The notes beneath the pieces are model-generated. The model did no database searches, had not been told where the DNA came from, and was given only the letters and a program-made list of their open reading frames with translations. A stretch of DNA of 12,062 nucleotides from JBNKDD01 sp050288085. GTDB taxonomy: Bacteria > Chloroflexota > Anaerolineae > Aggregatilineales > UBA3940. The stretch covers positions 1 to 12,062 of the forward strand of contig JBNKDD010000172.1 in assembly GCA_050288085.1 (NCBI GenBank), in the 5' to 3' direction. Below, piece after piece: positions 5,959 through 12,062 of the stretch (within the stretch, counting starts at the first letter, position 1; every line of letters starts with the position of its first letter). Position numbers and translations under genes: made by a program.

Positions 5959-7773
5959 ATGGACCCGTCACCTATTGATAGGCAGAAGACAGCACGTGAT
6001 CTGGCTAGCGCCCGCCAGACGATAGATTTGCTAAAAAGTCAGCTTCGGGCCAGCATGATCGAGAAAGATTACTGGAATGCCCGGCTGAACGAATTGGGAA
6101 CCCTCCTCGATACCCTGATCGTCGATCACAAAGCCAGCGACCAACAAGGCCGTCTTGCCGCCCTGTATGAGGTCAGCAAGGTGATCGGCTCCTCGCTTGA
6201 ACTGGACAAAGTGCTGGATCAGGTCATGGACGCCATCATCAAACTGACCGGGGCCGAGCGGGGTTTTCTGATGCTGTTCGATCAAGAGGGAGAGCTTGAG
6301 TTCAAAGCAGCCCGCAATGTGGATAAGGAAACCCTTAACGAAGCGGAAGAGTTCGCCATCAGCCGGAGTGTGATCAAAATCGTGGCTGATACCGGCGAAC
6401 AGGTTGTCACCACCAACGCCACCGAAGACCCCCGCTTTGCAGCCCAGGCCAGCGTTGTGGCCCATTCCCTGCGCTCGATCCAATGCGTACCCCTGCGGGC
6501 ACGGGGCGAAAATATCGGCGTGATCTACGTCGATAACCGGGTCCGCAGCGGCGTCTTTGACGAAGCCGACCTGGATATGCTGTCCGCCTTCGCGACCCAG
6601 GCTGCTATCGCCATCGAGAACGCCCGGCTCTTTACCATGACGGACGAAGCGCTGGCCGCCCGTGTCGAAGAACTCTCCACCATGCAGGAGATCAACCGCC
6701 AGCTTAACGAAACCCTGAACTTCAACAAAGTGATGGGCCTGACCCTTGATTGGGCGGTCAGGTCAACCAAAGCCACCGATGGCATTATCGGCCTGATCGA
6801 CATTGAAGAAGGCCAGACCAAGATCATCGCCCAGCACGGCGAAGCACCGGGCCGCGTTGAAGCTCTGGTAGAAGGCAGCCGTGAACCGACCACCATCTCC
6901 GGTTTGCTGACCGTCCCCCTTCAGCGGGAAGGCCGCATCATCGGCGTGATCGCCCTCAACCGCAAGGACGGCAGCGACTTTGAACGGGACGACATGGAAT
7001 TCGTGTCACGTTTGGCCGATCACGCTGTTATCTCTATTGAGAACGCCCGGCTCTATGAAGCCGTCCAGAAAGCGAACCAGGCCAAAACCGAGTTTGTATC
7101 GGTCATGACCCACGAGCTGCGCCTGCCGATGACCTCGATCAAAGGCTATGCCGAAATGATGGAAATGGGCGGGGACCTGAACGAAAAGCAGCTCCGGTTC
7201 CTCGAAATTATCCAGAGCAGCATCCAGCGGATGAGCGTCCAGATCAGCGACCTGAGCGACATCTCGCGCATTGAGAGCGGGCGGCTCCAGATGGATATCG
7301 AGGAAAAGGTAGATTTCAAATCATTGGTGCAGGAGGTAATCTCGCCTCTTCAGGCAGAAATTGACAACCGTGAACATAAGCTGGTGGTTGACATCCCGGA
7401 TGACCTGCCCTATGTCAAAGCTGACCCCCGGCGGGTCCAGCAGGTACTGACCAATCTGATCAGCAATGCCTATAAGTACACGCCCAACGGCGGGACGATC
7501 ACCATCCAGACTCAGAACGACGCTGAAACCATCACCTGCCGGGTGAAGGATAGCGGTGTCGGGATGACTGAAGAAGAGGTTGAGAAGCTGTTCAACAAAT
7601 TCTGGCGCTCTGAAGATGCCTACGTCCGCGACCAACCCGGCACGGGTCTGGGCCTGGCGATTACCAAAAACCTGGTCGAGATGCAGGGCGGCGAGATATC
7701 GGTTGAAAGCAAAAAGGGAGACGGAACGACCTTCTCGTTCACCATTCCTATATGTCCAGAAGGAAAAGAGTAG
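5959..7773 (+). CDS. Cytoplasmic GAF-GAF sensor histidine kinase
   Basis: 604 residues with no membrane helix, so a soluble sensor kinase. Order: a short helical, probably coiled-coil N-terminus (8-50); GAF domain 1 (about 67-222, ending AAIAIENARLF); a shorter GAF-like domain 2 (about 240-366, ending VISIENARLY); HisKA with the H-box FVSVMTHELRLPMTSIKGY and phospho-acceptor His385; and HATPase_c with N-box NLISNAYKYTPNGG (Asn503), G1 box DSGVG (531-535), F-box LFNKFW, and G2 box GTGLGLA (561-567). The H-box has Leu389 where Thr is usual (HELRTP). The GAF ligand is unknown. GAF 2 is compact, with a shortened middle, so it may be structural. An AAGGA (5944-5948) lies 10 nt before the ATG. No response regulator follows. 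Instead the stop overlaps the start of a membrane protein, which suggests that protein is a functional partner. Confidence 0.95.
   Translation: MDPSPIDRQKTARDLASARQTIDLLKSQLRASMIEKDYWNARLNELGTLLDTLIVDHKASDQQGRLAALYEVSKVIGSSLELDKVLDQVMDAIIKLTGAERGFLMLFDQEGELEFKAARNVDKETLNEAEEFAISRSVIKIVADTGEQVVTTNATEDPRFAAQASVVAHSLRSIQCVPLRARGENIGVIYVDNRVRSGVFDEADLDMLSAFATQAAIAIENARLFTMTDEALAARVEELSTMQEINRQLNETLNFNKVMGLTLDWAVRSTKATDGIIGLIDIEEGQTKIIAQHGEAPGRVEALVEGSREPTTISGLLTVPLQREGRIIGVIALNRKDGSDFERDDMEFVSRLADHAVISIENARLYEAVQKANQAKTEFVSVMTHELRLPMTSIKGYAEMMEMGGDLNEKQLRFLEIIQSSIQRMSVQISDLSDISRIESGRLQMDIEEKVDFKSLVQEVISPLQAEIDNREHKLVVDIPDDLPYVKADPRRVQQVLTNLISNAYKYTPNGGTITIQTQNDAETITCRVKDSGVGMTEEEVEKLFNKFWRSEDAYVRDQPGTGLGLAITKNLVEMQGGEISVESKKGDGTTFSFTIPICPEGKE
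7760..7764 (+). promoter_or_regulatory. Shine-Dalgarno site that fixes the start at 7773
   Basis: AAGGA lies 8 nt before GTG 7773, whose G is the last base of the kinase TAG (TAGTG overlap). The in-frame ATG at 7752 has no ribosome binding site, so the GTG is the better start. Confidence 0.6.
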
Positions 7774-8456
7774 TGGCAAAGAAAAATAGAAAAAAGTTTG
7801 CGCCTCACCGTTTGCTCGTTTACTATCGCATCGGGCAGCGGCTGAGAACCACACCTTTATTTATTGCACTGGTTGGAATATTCCTGCTGGTCCTGGGTTG
7901 GTTAGGTAACAGCTCAATCTTCCAGGGAGGCAATCGCGCCCTGATGAGTGCCATGTGGGAGGGACGCACCTTCCTGCTCCTGATGATCGCGGTCAGTGTA
8001 GCATTATATATCCTGATGATCTTCATCGCCCGGCGCAGCAGTGTTCAGGTACGCCCGAAGGCTCTCCGGGTGCGGGCCGGTTTACTCTCACTTGATATTT
8101 CCTACGGGCGGATCATCAACCGCCGCCTGACGACGGTCGCTGCCTACTACCCGGCTAAAAGTCTAAAAGCTGGTGAATATGCCCTGCTTGAACCCCTGTT
8201 GGATAACCCCTGCACGGTCGTCGATCTGAAATCCTGGCCGCTTGAGCTGCGCCTGCTAAAGTTGCTGTGGAGCAAATATCTCTTCGCGGAGAGTGTCGGT
8301 CTGATCTTCGCCGTCGATGACCCGATGGTGCTGAACCAGGAAATCGACGAAGCGATCACCCGTCGGCAAACCCGCCGGAAGGGTGGCGGTCGCTACGTAG
8401 ACCCGATTGAACGGGCCGCCCAATTGGAGCAGCAAAGCAAAGACCGGCGCAGGTAA
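7773..8456 (+). CDS. Two-helix membrane protein of unknown function, coupled to the kinase
   Basis: 227 residues from GTG 7773 (234 if the ATG at 7752 is used). A basic N-terminus (AKKNRKKFAPHR) is followed by two membrane helices (about 29-44 and 66-86) with a short loop between them, so both ends are probably cytoplasmic. The segment after helix 2 (VQVRPKALRVRAGLLSLDISYGRIINRR, 91-118) has the alternating pattern of bacterial PH-like (YdbT-type) domains. That comparison is structural inference only. The later part, with LDNPCTVVDLKSWPLELRLLKLLWSKYL and LIFAVDDPMVLNQEIDEAI, is helical and mixed. The C-terminus is strongly charged (RRQTRRKGGG, EQQSKDRRR). It overlaps the kinase stop by one base and is very likely co-translated with it. 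Partner or membrane tether of the soluble kinase is a hypothesis; the family is not recognised. Confidence 0.85.
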   Translation: MAKKNRKKFAPHRLLVYYRIGQRLRTTPLFIALVGIFLLVLGWLGNSSIFQGGNRALMSAMWEGRTFLLLMIAVSVALYILMIFIARRSSVQVRPKALRVRAGLLSLDISYGRIINRRLTTVAAYYPAKSLKAGEYALLEPLLDNPCTVVDLKSWPLELRLLKLLWSKYLFAESVGLIFAVDDPMVLNQEIDEAITRRQTRRKGGGRYVDPIERAAQLEQQSKDRRR

Positions 8457-8475
8457 CTTCAGATATGTTTCGTAG

Positions 8476-8495
8476 GGGCGCAGCATGCTGCGCCC
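8476..8495. repeat. 20-bp perfect palindrome at a convergent junction
   Basis: GGGCGCAGCATGCTGCGCCC is its own reverse complement. It is preceded by CGTAGG and lies between the + strand membrane-protein gene (stop 8456) and the minus strand desaturase gene (stop 8508-8510). The form GTAGGGGCGC...GCGCCC resembles a family of interspersed palindromic elements seen in many Chloroflexota and cyanobacterial contigs (from memory). Its position suits a bidirectional transcript-end hairpin, with a pyrimidine-rich TCTCTAATT tail on the + strand. No coding potential is evident in the gap. Confidence 0.7.
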
Positions 8496-8507
8496 TCTCT
8501 AATTCCC

Positions 8508-9584
8508 CTAACTCGCTAACTGGGCTTTCCTGACCCGACCTTCCAGCCGCAGTGATTTACCCACCGCATGCATATAACTCAATATCTCAGCATACGACCG
8601 GAACATCCCCGTCTCGTAATAGGGAATCCCCCGCTCCTCAAGGAACTGCTTCGTAATCTTCCGGGCTTTACCCAGGTTGATGCGCGGCATACCGGGGAAC
8701 AGGTGATGCTCGATCTGATAATTCAGCCCCCCGTACAGATAATCGATCACCGGGCCGGGAATCACATTGCGAGTCGTCACCGCCTGAACGTACAGAAAGT
8801 CCAGTTCGTGATCGGGATCAACCACCGGCATTCCCTTGTGATTCGGGGCGAACGATAAGCCCAGATGCAAGCCGGTTATTGTGTGATGGACAAAGAAGAA
8901 GATCAACGCCTGCCACCAGGGCAGCGCGATAAACAGCAGCCCGAAGTACAGGACAAAGTGCAGAATCAGGAACAGGGCTTGCAGGCCGCGATCCTGCACC
9001 CGCTCCCCAAAGAACACGTCACGGACGGCAGCAAACACCTGAAAGAACGCCGATAAACTCAACACCGGGAAAAAGGTCAACGCCTGATACTTCATGAAGA
9101 ACTGGACGATCCCTTTTTTCTCGCGGGCCTGTTCTTCGATCCACGCCCACAGCGGAATCTCAAGCGTCGGATCAACTCCAAGCTCGTTGGTGTGGGCATG
9201 ATGCTCATTGTGGCGCACTCGCCACGAACTGATCGAGGAGCCGAGCAGCAAATTGCTAAAGAACAAGCCAAGCAGATCGTTGTGCCGGGGCTTCTTGAAC
9301 ACCTGTCGATGCCCGCAGTCATGCATCATAAACCCGGCCCGGACAAAGGCCAGCGACATTACTCCGGCATTGATAAGCTGGAGCCAGAAATTATCGACCA
9401 GCAGCAAAAACAAAGCGCTGGCGGCCAGCATCAGCACCGGCTCCAATCCAACAATCGTGTAGAACACCGGCTTCCGCTTGAACAATCCGTCCTGCTTCGC
9501 CAGGCGTTTTAAAGTAGCGTAGTCCTGAGTATGAGTACCTGCCGGGACACGTTCCGGCGGCGCGACAACAAATGGGGAATCCAT
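8508..9584 (-). CDS. Membrane fatty acid desaturase, front-end (delta-5/6-like) type
   Basis: 358 residues from ATG 9584. A di-iron acyl desaturase that would insert double bonds into membrane acyl chains using O2 and reduced ferredoxin or a similar donor. All three histidine boxes are intact: HDCGH (88-92), HNEHH (125-129) and QIEHH (290-294). Gln as first residue of the third box is characteristic of front-end desaturases. A further HHT (233-235) lies at the end of a membrane segment. Hydrophobic helices lie around residues 43-62, 66-85 and 205-235. RNVIPGPVIDYLYGGLNYQ is typical of COG3239 enzymes. No cytochrome b5 domain is fused. Longer starts exist (ATG 9617, TTG 9659), but only 9584 has a Shine-Dalgarno (GGAGG, spacing 3 nt) and TTG 9659 would fall at the likely transcription start. 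No partner gene is adjacent. Regiospecificity cannot be assigned. Confidence 0.9.
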   Translation of the reverse strand: MDSPFVVAPPERVPAGTHTQDYATLKRLAKQDGLFKRKPVFYTIVGLEPVLMLAASALFLLLVDNFWLQLINAGVMSLAFVRAGFMMHDCGHRQVFKKPRHNDLLGLFFSNLLLGSSISSWRVRHNEHHAHTNELGVDPTLEIPLWAWIEEQAREKKGIVQFFMKYQALTFFPVLSLSAFFQVFAAVRDVFFGERVQDRGLQALFLILHFVLYFGLLFIALPWWQALIFFFVHHTITGLHLGLSFAPNHKGMPVVDPDHELDFLYVQAVTTRNVIPGPVIDYLYGGLNYQIEHHLFPGMPRINLGKARKITKQFLEERGIPYYETGMFRSYAEILSYMHAVGKSLRLEGRVRKAQLAS

Positions 9585-9587
9585 AAA

Positions 9588-9592
9588 CCTCC
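9588..9592 (-). promoter_or_regulatory. Shine-Dalgarno site favouring the 9584 start
   Basis: On the minus strand GGAGG ends 3 nt before ATG 9584. The spacing is short, but it is the only strong ribosome binding site near any of the candidate starts. Confidence 0.5.
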
Positions 9593-9663
9593 ACAGAGCG
9601 ATGGCGGTAATTTGCATCGATGCGGAGGTGAACTGCCGCAAAGCTGGGCCATCAGCCAATCTT

Positions 9664-9669
9664 ATTATA
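9664..9669 (-). promoter_or_regulatory. Candidate -10 box for the desaturase gene
   Basis: The minus strand reads TATAAT here, inside an unusually AT-rich stretch (about 9661-9720) in an otherwise GC-rich window. It is about 80 nt upstream of ATG 9584. No strong -35 hexamer is found at 16-18 nt. The leader of about 70 nt could carry temperature-responsive control, as known for cold-induced desaturase genes elsewhere; that is speculation. Confidence 0.4.
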
Positions 9670-9733
9670 AAGATAAATATAACAAAAATCTACTTATTAC
9701 AGTTTTTATGGTGTATTCAAAGTTTGGCCCCCC

Positions 9734-9770
9734 CATCGCCGTTCGCGCTGGCGCGCTCATCGCGATTCGC
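9734..9770. repeat. Imperfect 13-bp direct repeat within a C-rich element
   Basis: CATCGCCGTTCGC (9734-9746) and CATCGCGATTCGC (9758-9770) match at 11 of 13 positions with a 24-nt period. The pair is framed by C-runs (9728-9734 and 9770-9775). It lies between the desaturase promoter region and the end of the regulator gene and contains no gene. It could be a fragment of another interspersed element, or part of the 3' end of the exporter-regulator transcript. Confidence 0.45.
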
Positions 9771-9773
9771 CCC

Positions 9774-9785
9774 CCTTTGCAAAGG
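9774..9785 (-). other. 12-bp palindrome downstream of the regulator gene
   Basis: CCTTTGCAAAGG is a perfect palindrome 25 nt beyond the stop of the ArsR-type gene. There is no loop longer than the palindrome centre and no T-run, so terminator function is uncertain. Confidence 0.3.
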
Positions 9786-9810
9786 ATGCACAGCATTGGC
9801 AGGGGGTTAA

Positions 9811-10938
9811 TTATTGTGGCTTGTCACTGCCGCGTGGCGGGGGATCAAGCATATCTTGCAGATCGTCAAGCAGTTCCCAGATCGCCTTGTTGTTGATCTG
9901 GTGTTTGGTAATCCGGCCCTCTTTGTGAGAATGCACCAATCCGGCCTCTTGCAAAATCCTGACGTGTTCGCTGATGGTTGGCCGAGACACCCCAACAAAG
10001 GCCGCAATTTCCGTATTGGTCAGCCCAAAGTTCCGGATCAAACGCAGGATGATCAGCCGGGTTGGATCGGACACCGCTTTGACCCGGCGGGCGAGATCAT
10101 CCACCAGAGCCTGAAACCGCTCGAACAGGACACCCTCCTCAGCAAAGGAGGTAAGCAGCAGTCCAGGCTGCAATTCCCAGAAATCAACCATTTCAAAGGG
10201 CGTAGAAACGAACATCACCCGCAGCCGTTCCGCTTCGACCGCTTCACGCAGCGAGGGATGAATCTGTAGGGGATTGCGAGGGGAAAGCCAGCTCAGATCA
10301 GGTGCAGCATGATCATGTTCGCGCTCGCCCAGCATCGTAATGGCTTGCTGTTCATAGCGCTCGGCAATCTCGGCGTAAGTATCCCGAATGGGGCGGTAGC
10401 ATTCGTAATAAAACCGATCCAGCCAATGCCAGAAACGCGTATGCAAATCCCCATCGCGGAGAATGCGCACCATGGCCTGTTGTTCGATTCTCAGGCTCGG
10501 TGCCCGTTCGCTGATATCAAACCCAAGCCCGGCCATCAGATATGTGAATAACCGCACATTGAGATCAACAATCTGACCGGCAGAAGACAGATCGGCATCA
10601 GGTACCAACCCGTAAAGCCCTGCCCGTTGGCTGACGGTTTTCAGCGCCGCTTCAGTCGTCAATTCCCGGATTGGCAGGGTAGCATCGTGATAATCTCGCT
10701 CCGCAATCGTCCCGGCTAACAGGGCCGCCGATTCGATCACAGCGGGGAGAACACGCGGCTCTCCCATCATAGTCACCCACTCAGCCTGCCAATCGGCTGG
10801 GACAGCCTCCAGCAGATCAATCGCCAACTGGCTCATGATCATCGGCTTTTTACCACTGACTATCCCCAGGGCAATATCCAGTTCAATCGCCATCGACTGG
10901 ATCACCGCCCAGCCCGACCCGCCTATTTGTTCAGACAT
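9811..10938 (-). CDS. ArsR-type transcriptional regulator with large N-terminal domain
   Basis: 375 residues from ATG 10938. The C-terminal winged helix (about 282-365) is ArsR-like: VKAVSDPTRLIILRLI, recognition region TNTEIAAFVGVSRPTISEHVRILQEAGLV, and wing HKEGRITKHQI. The ~280-residue N-terminal part has no membrane segment; its pattern resembles the DUF5937-like or effector-sensing portion of large ArsR proteins (family name tentative). The metal-binding ELCVC signature of classic ArsR/SmtB proteins is missing, and the only cysteine is Cys180, so metal sensing at that site is unlikely. It follows the MFS exporter gene by 8 nt, and its Shine-Dalgarno overlaps that gene's TGA, so the pair is an operon. 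Feedback control of the exporter is likely but inferred. ATG 10941 directly precedes and is an alternative start. A longer in-frame opening to 11364 overlaps the exporter gene and is rejected. Confidence 0.88.
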   Translation of the reverse strand: MSEQIGGSGWAVIQSMAIELDIALGIVSGKKPMIMSQLAIDLLEAVPADWQAEWVTMMGEPRVLPAVIESAALLAGTIAERDYHDATLPIRELTTEAALKTVSQRAGLYGLVPDADLSSAGQIVDLNVRLFTYLMAGLGFDISERAPSLRIEQQAMVRILRDGDLHTRFWHWLDRFYYECYRPIRDTYAEIAERYEQQAITMLGEREHDHAAPDLSWLSPRNPLQIHPSLREAVEAERLRVMFVSTPFEMVDFWELQPGLLLTSFAEEGVLFERFQALVDDLARRVKAVSDPTRLIILRLIRNFGLTNTEIAAFVGVSRPTISEHVRILQEAGLVHSHKEGRITKHQINNKAIWELLDDLQDMLDPPPRGSDKPQ

Positions 10939-10944
10939 CATATA

Positions 10945-10948
10945 CCTC
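10945..10948 (-). promoter_or_regulatory. Shine-Dalgarno site overlapping the exporter stop codon
   Basis: The minus strand reads TGAGGTATATGATG from 10949. GAGG shares bases with the exporter TGA and is 6 nt before ATG 10938, against only 3 nt before ATG 10941, favouring the second ATG. Confidence 0.55.
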
Positions 10949-12062
10949 ATGTGGTGGCAATTTGCAGGGAATGCTCCGTGTTCTGCCGCTTTTTGAACAA
11001 AATGATCACCGTGATCATGATCAACAGCACATATAACCCGGAGGCTATGATAAAGAATGTTCCGATTGGAAGCAAGCCCGGAACCAGCAGCGGCAGCGCC
11101 AACGTGGTCAGCAACTGCCCGCCAACCATCACCGCCTGGAAAACGCCGCCGATCCGTCCCAACAGGCTCTCCGGGGAGAGGAGCTGCATCAGGGTACCGA
11201 CCTGAACCAGCAGTAACCCATTGCCCAACCCGCCAATCAGGGAACCGGTGAGCACCACCCATCGCCGGAGCGAGACATCGGTCAGATAAGCCGCCGCCGC
11301 AAAGGCAATCTGGAGCAGACCCAGGAACACCATCGCCAGGACGACATCCCGCCACGCCTGCCACACCGTTGCTTCGCCTTTTCGGGCCAACAGCAGGACG
11401 GTCGCCCCCACCGACCCCAACCCGATCAGCCCGATCAGCAGACCCATCAAGCTTTCTCCCACCAGCAGAATGTCCCGCACATAGATCGGAAACAGGATGT
11501 CCAGGCTCATAATGATCATGATCCCAAAGAACATCACCACGAATAACAGGATCAGGAGAGGAATCCGCCGCATGACGGCCAACAGCTTCTCGGACGGAGG
11601 AGCAGCTTCCTCACCCACGCGATCAGGTTCAGCCTCCGGCAGTAGAGCGGGCAGCCGGGTCAGGATCAACGCTGACAGGATAAAGGACACCACGTCGAGA
11701 ACCATCGTCATCTGCGGCGGCATCACCGCCAGCAGCAAACCCGCCAGCATTGGCCCCATCACCTTGATCACGGCGGCAAGCTGCTGCAAGAAGGCATTCA
11801 CCCGTGTCAGGTCATCCCGATCAACTAGGCTGGGCAGCGCGGCGAGGCGGGCAGGCTGCATCACTGTGCCGAAGATCGCTTGCAGGGCCAGCAGCCCATA
11901 GATCAACCACAACTGCCGGGCAAAGATCAGCCCGGTGATCGCCCCTGCCGAGAGCAGTTCGCTGGCGATCATCAATTTTTTCCGGTCGAACCGGTCCACC
12001 AACTGCCCGGCCAATGGGCTGACTACGAGCATCGGTATAAAAAAGGCCAGAAAAATCCCGCT
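10947..12062 (-). CDS. MFS exporter (MFS_3-like), N-terminus outside window
   Basis: 371 residues are visible and the frame is open at the right edge, so ATG 12032 is internal. The first residues (SGIFLAFFIPMLVVSPLAGQ) are the end of helix 2, followed by motif A-like LVDRFDRKK. Roughly the first helix and the start of the second are missing. PARLAALPSLVDRDDLTRVNAF followed by GPMLAGLLLAV is the usual sequence around helices 4-5 in MFS_3/EntS- and MefA-like drug or siderophore exporters. A charged loop (LPEAEPDRVGEEAAPPSEK) separates the two halves, and further hydrophobic helices follow to the C-terminus. It probably exports a small toxic or signalling compound by proton antiport; the substrate cannot be told. 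The ArsR-type regulator follows 8 nt downstream in the same operon, and any operator would lie upstream beyond the window. Confidence 0.92.
   Translation of the reverse strand, partial: SGIFLAFFIPMLVVSPLAGQLVDRFDRKKLMIASELLSAGAITGLIFARQLWLIYGLLALQAIFGTVMQPARLAALPSLVDRDDLTRVNAFLQQLAAVIKVMGPMLAGLLLAVMPPQMTMVLDVVSFILSALILTRLPALLPEAEPDRVGEEAAPPSEKLLAVMRRIPLLILLFVVMFFGIMIIMSLDILFPIYVRDILLVGESLMGLLIGLIGLGSVGATVLLLARKGEATVWQAWRDVVLAMVFLGLLQIAFAAAAYLTDVSLRRWVVLTGSLIGGLGNGLLLVQVGTLMQLLSPESLLGRIGGVFQAVMVGGQLLTTLALPLLVPGLLPIGTFFIIASGLYVLLIMITVIILFKKRQNTEHSLQIATT

Noticed and set aside
7321..7854. Minus-strand open frame across the kinase end and the next gene start
   Set aside because: It is opposite the conserved HATPase region and lacks any domain pattern or start signal.
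10939..11364. N-terminal extension of the ArsR-type regulator
   Set aside because: The extended part lies entirely over the MFS gene in another frame, while a good Shine-Dalgarno and ATG are found at 10938.
1..12062. CRISPR array, tRNA, rRNA or transposase gene
   Set aside because: Gaps are at most about 260 nt, with no regularly spaced repeats, cloverleaf-like segments or transposase motifs in any frame examined.

Overview
The window reads as bacterial chromosome from a member of the Chloroflexota (Anaerolineae-like), probably a metagenomic or little-studied lineage. This is inference. It rests on secreted proteins with Thr/Pro-rich linkers straight after a lipobox or membrane helix, a tandem pair of DUF4832-type proteins, a soluble GAF-GAF histidine kinase, a moderately GC-rich base composition, and short palindromic elements sitting in several of the gaps. 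No rRNA, tRNA, CRISPR array, transposase or phage gene is visible.

Layout. On the + strand, positions 1-5810 carry a cell-surface block. It holds the C-terminal part of a secreted protein (2-694), an alpha/beta-hydrolase lipoprotein of the tripeptidyl-aminopeptidase type (697-2298), a palindromic repeat (about 2303-2427), and two tandem membrane-anchored paralogues (2556-4199 and 4206-5810). Each paralogue has a putative glycosidase-like barrel followed by a DUF4832-like beta domain. A long perfect hairpin (5845-5891) separates this block from a second + strand pair: a cytoplasmic GAF-GAF-HisKA-HATPase kinase (5959-7773) coupled by a TAGTG overlap to a two-helix membrane protein (7773-8456). 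A 20-bp perfect palindrome (8476-8495) lies at the convergent junction.

The rest is on the minus strand: a front-end-type fatty acid desaturase (8508-9584) with an AT-rich upstream region, a gap with a C-rich repeat, and an operon in which an MFS exporter (10947-12062, cut by the window edge) is followed after 8 nt by a large ArsR-type regulator (9811-10938).

How the genes may work together. The first block looks like envelope or extracellular polymer processing: a peptidase plus two carbohydrate-active-looking domains. The kinase and membrane-protein pair looks like a sensing unit whose response regulator is encoded elsewhere. The exporter-regulator pair looks like a self-regulated efflux operon. 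The desaturase adjusts membrane fluidity and stands alone. The least explained parts are the tandem DUF4832 pair, in one reading frame with strongly different cysteine content, and the membrane partner of the kinase. Start codons were re-chosen for four genes (2556, 7773, 9584, 10938) from Shine-Dalgarno positions.
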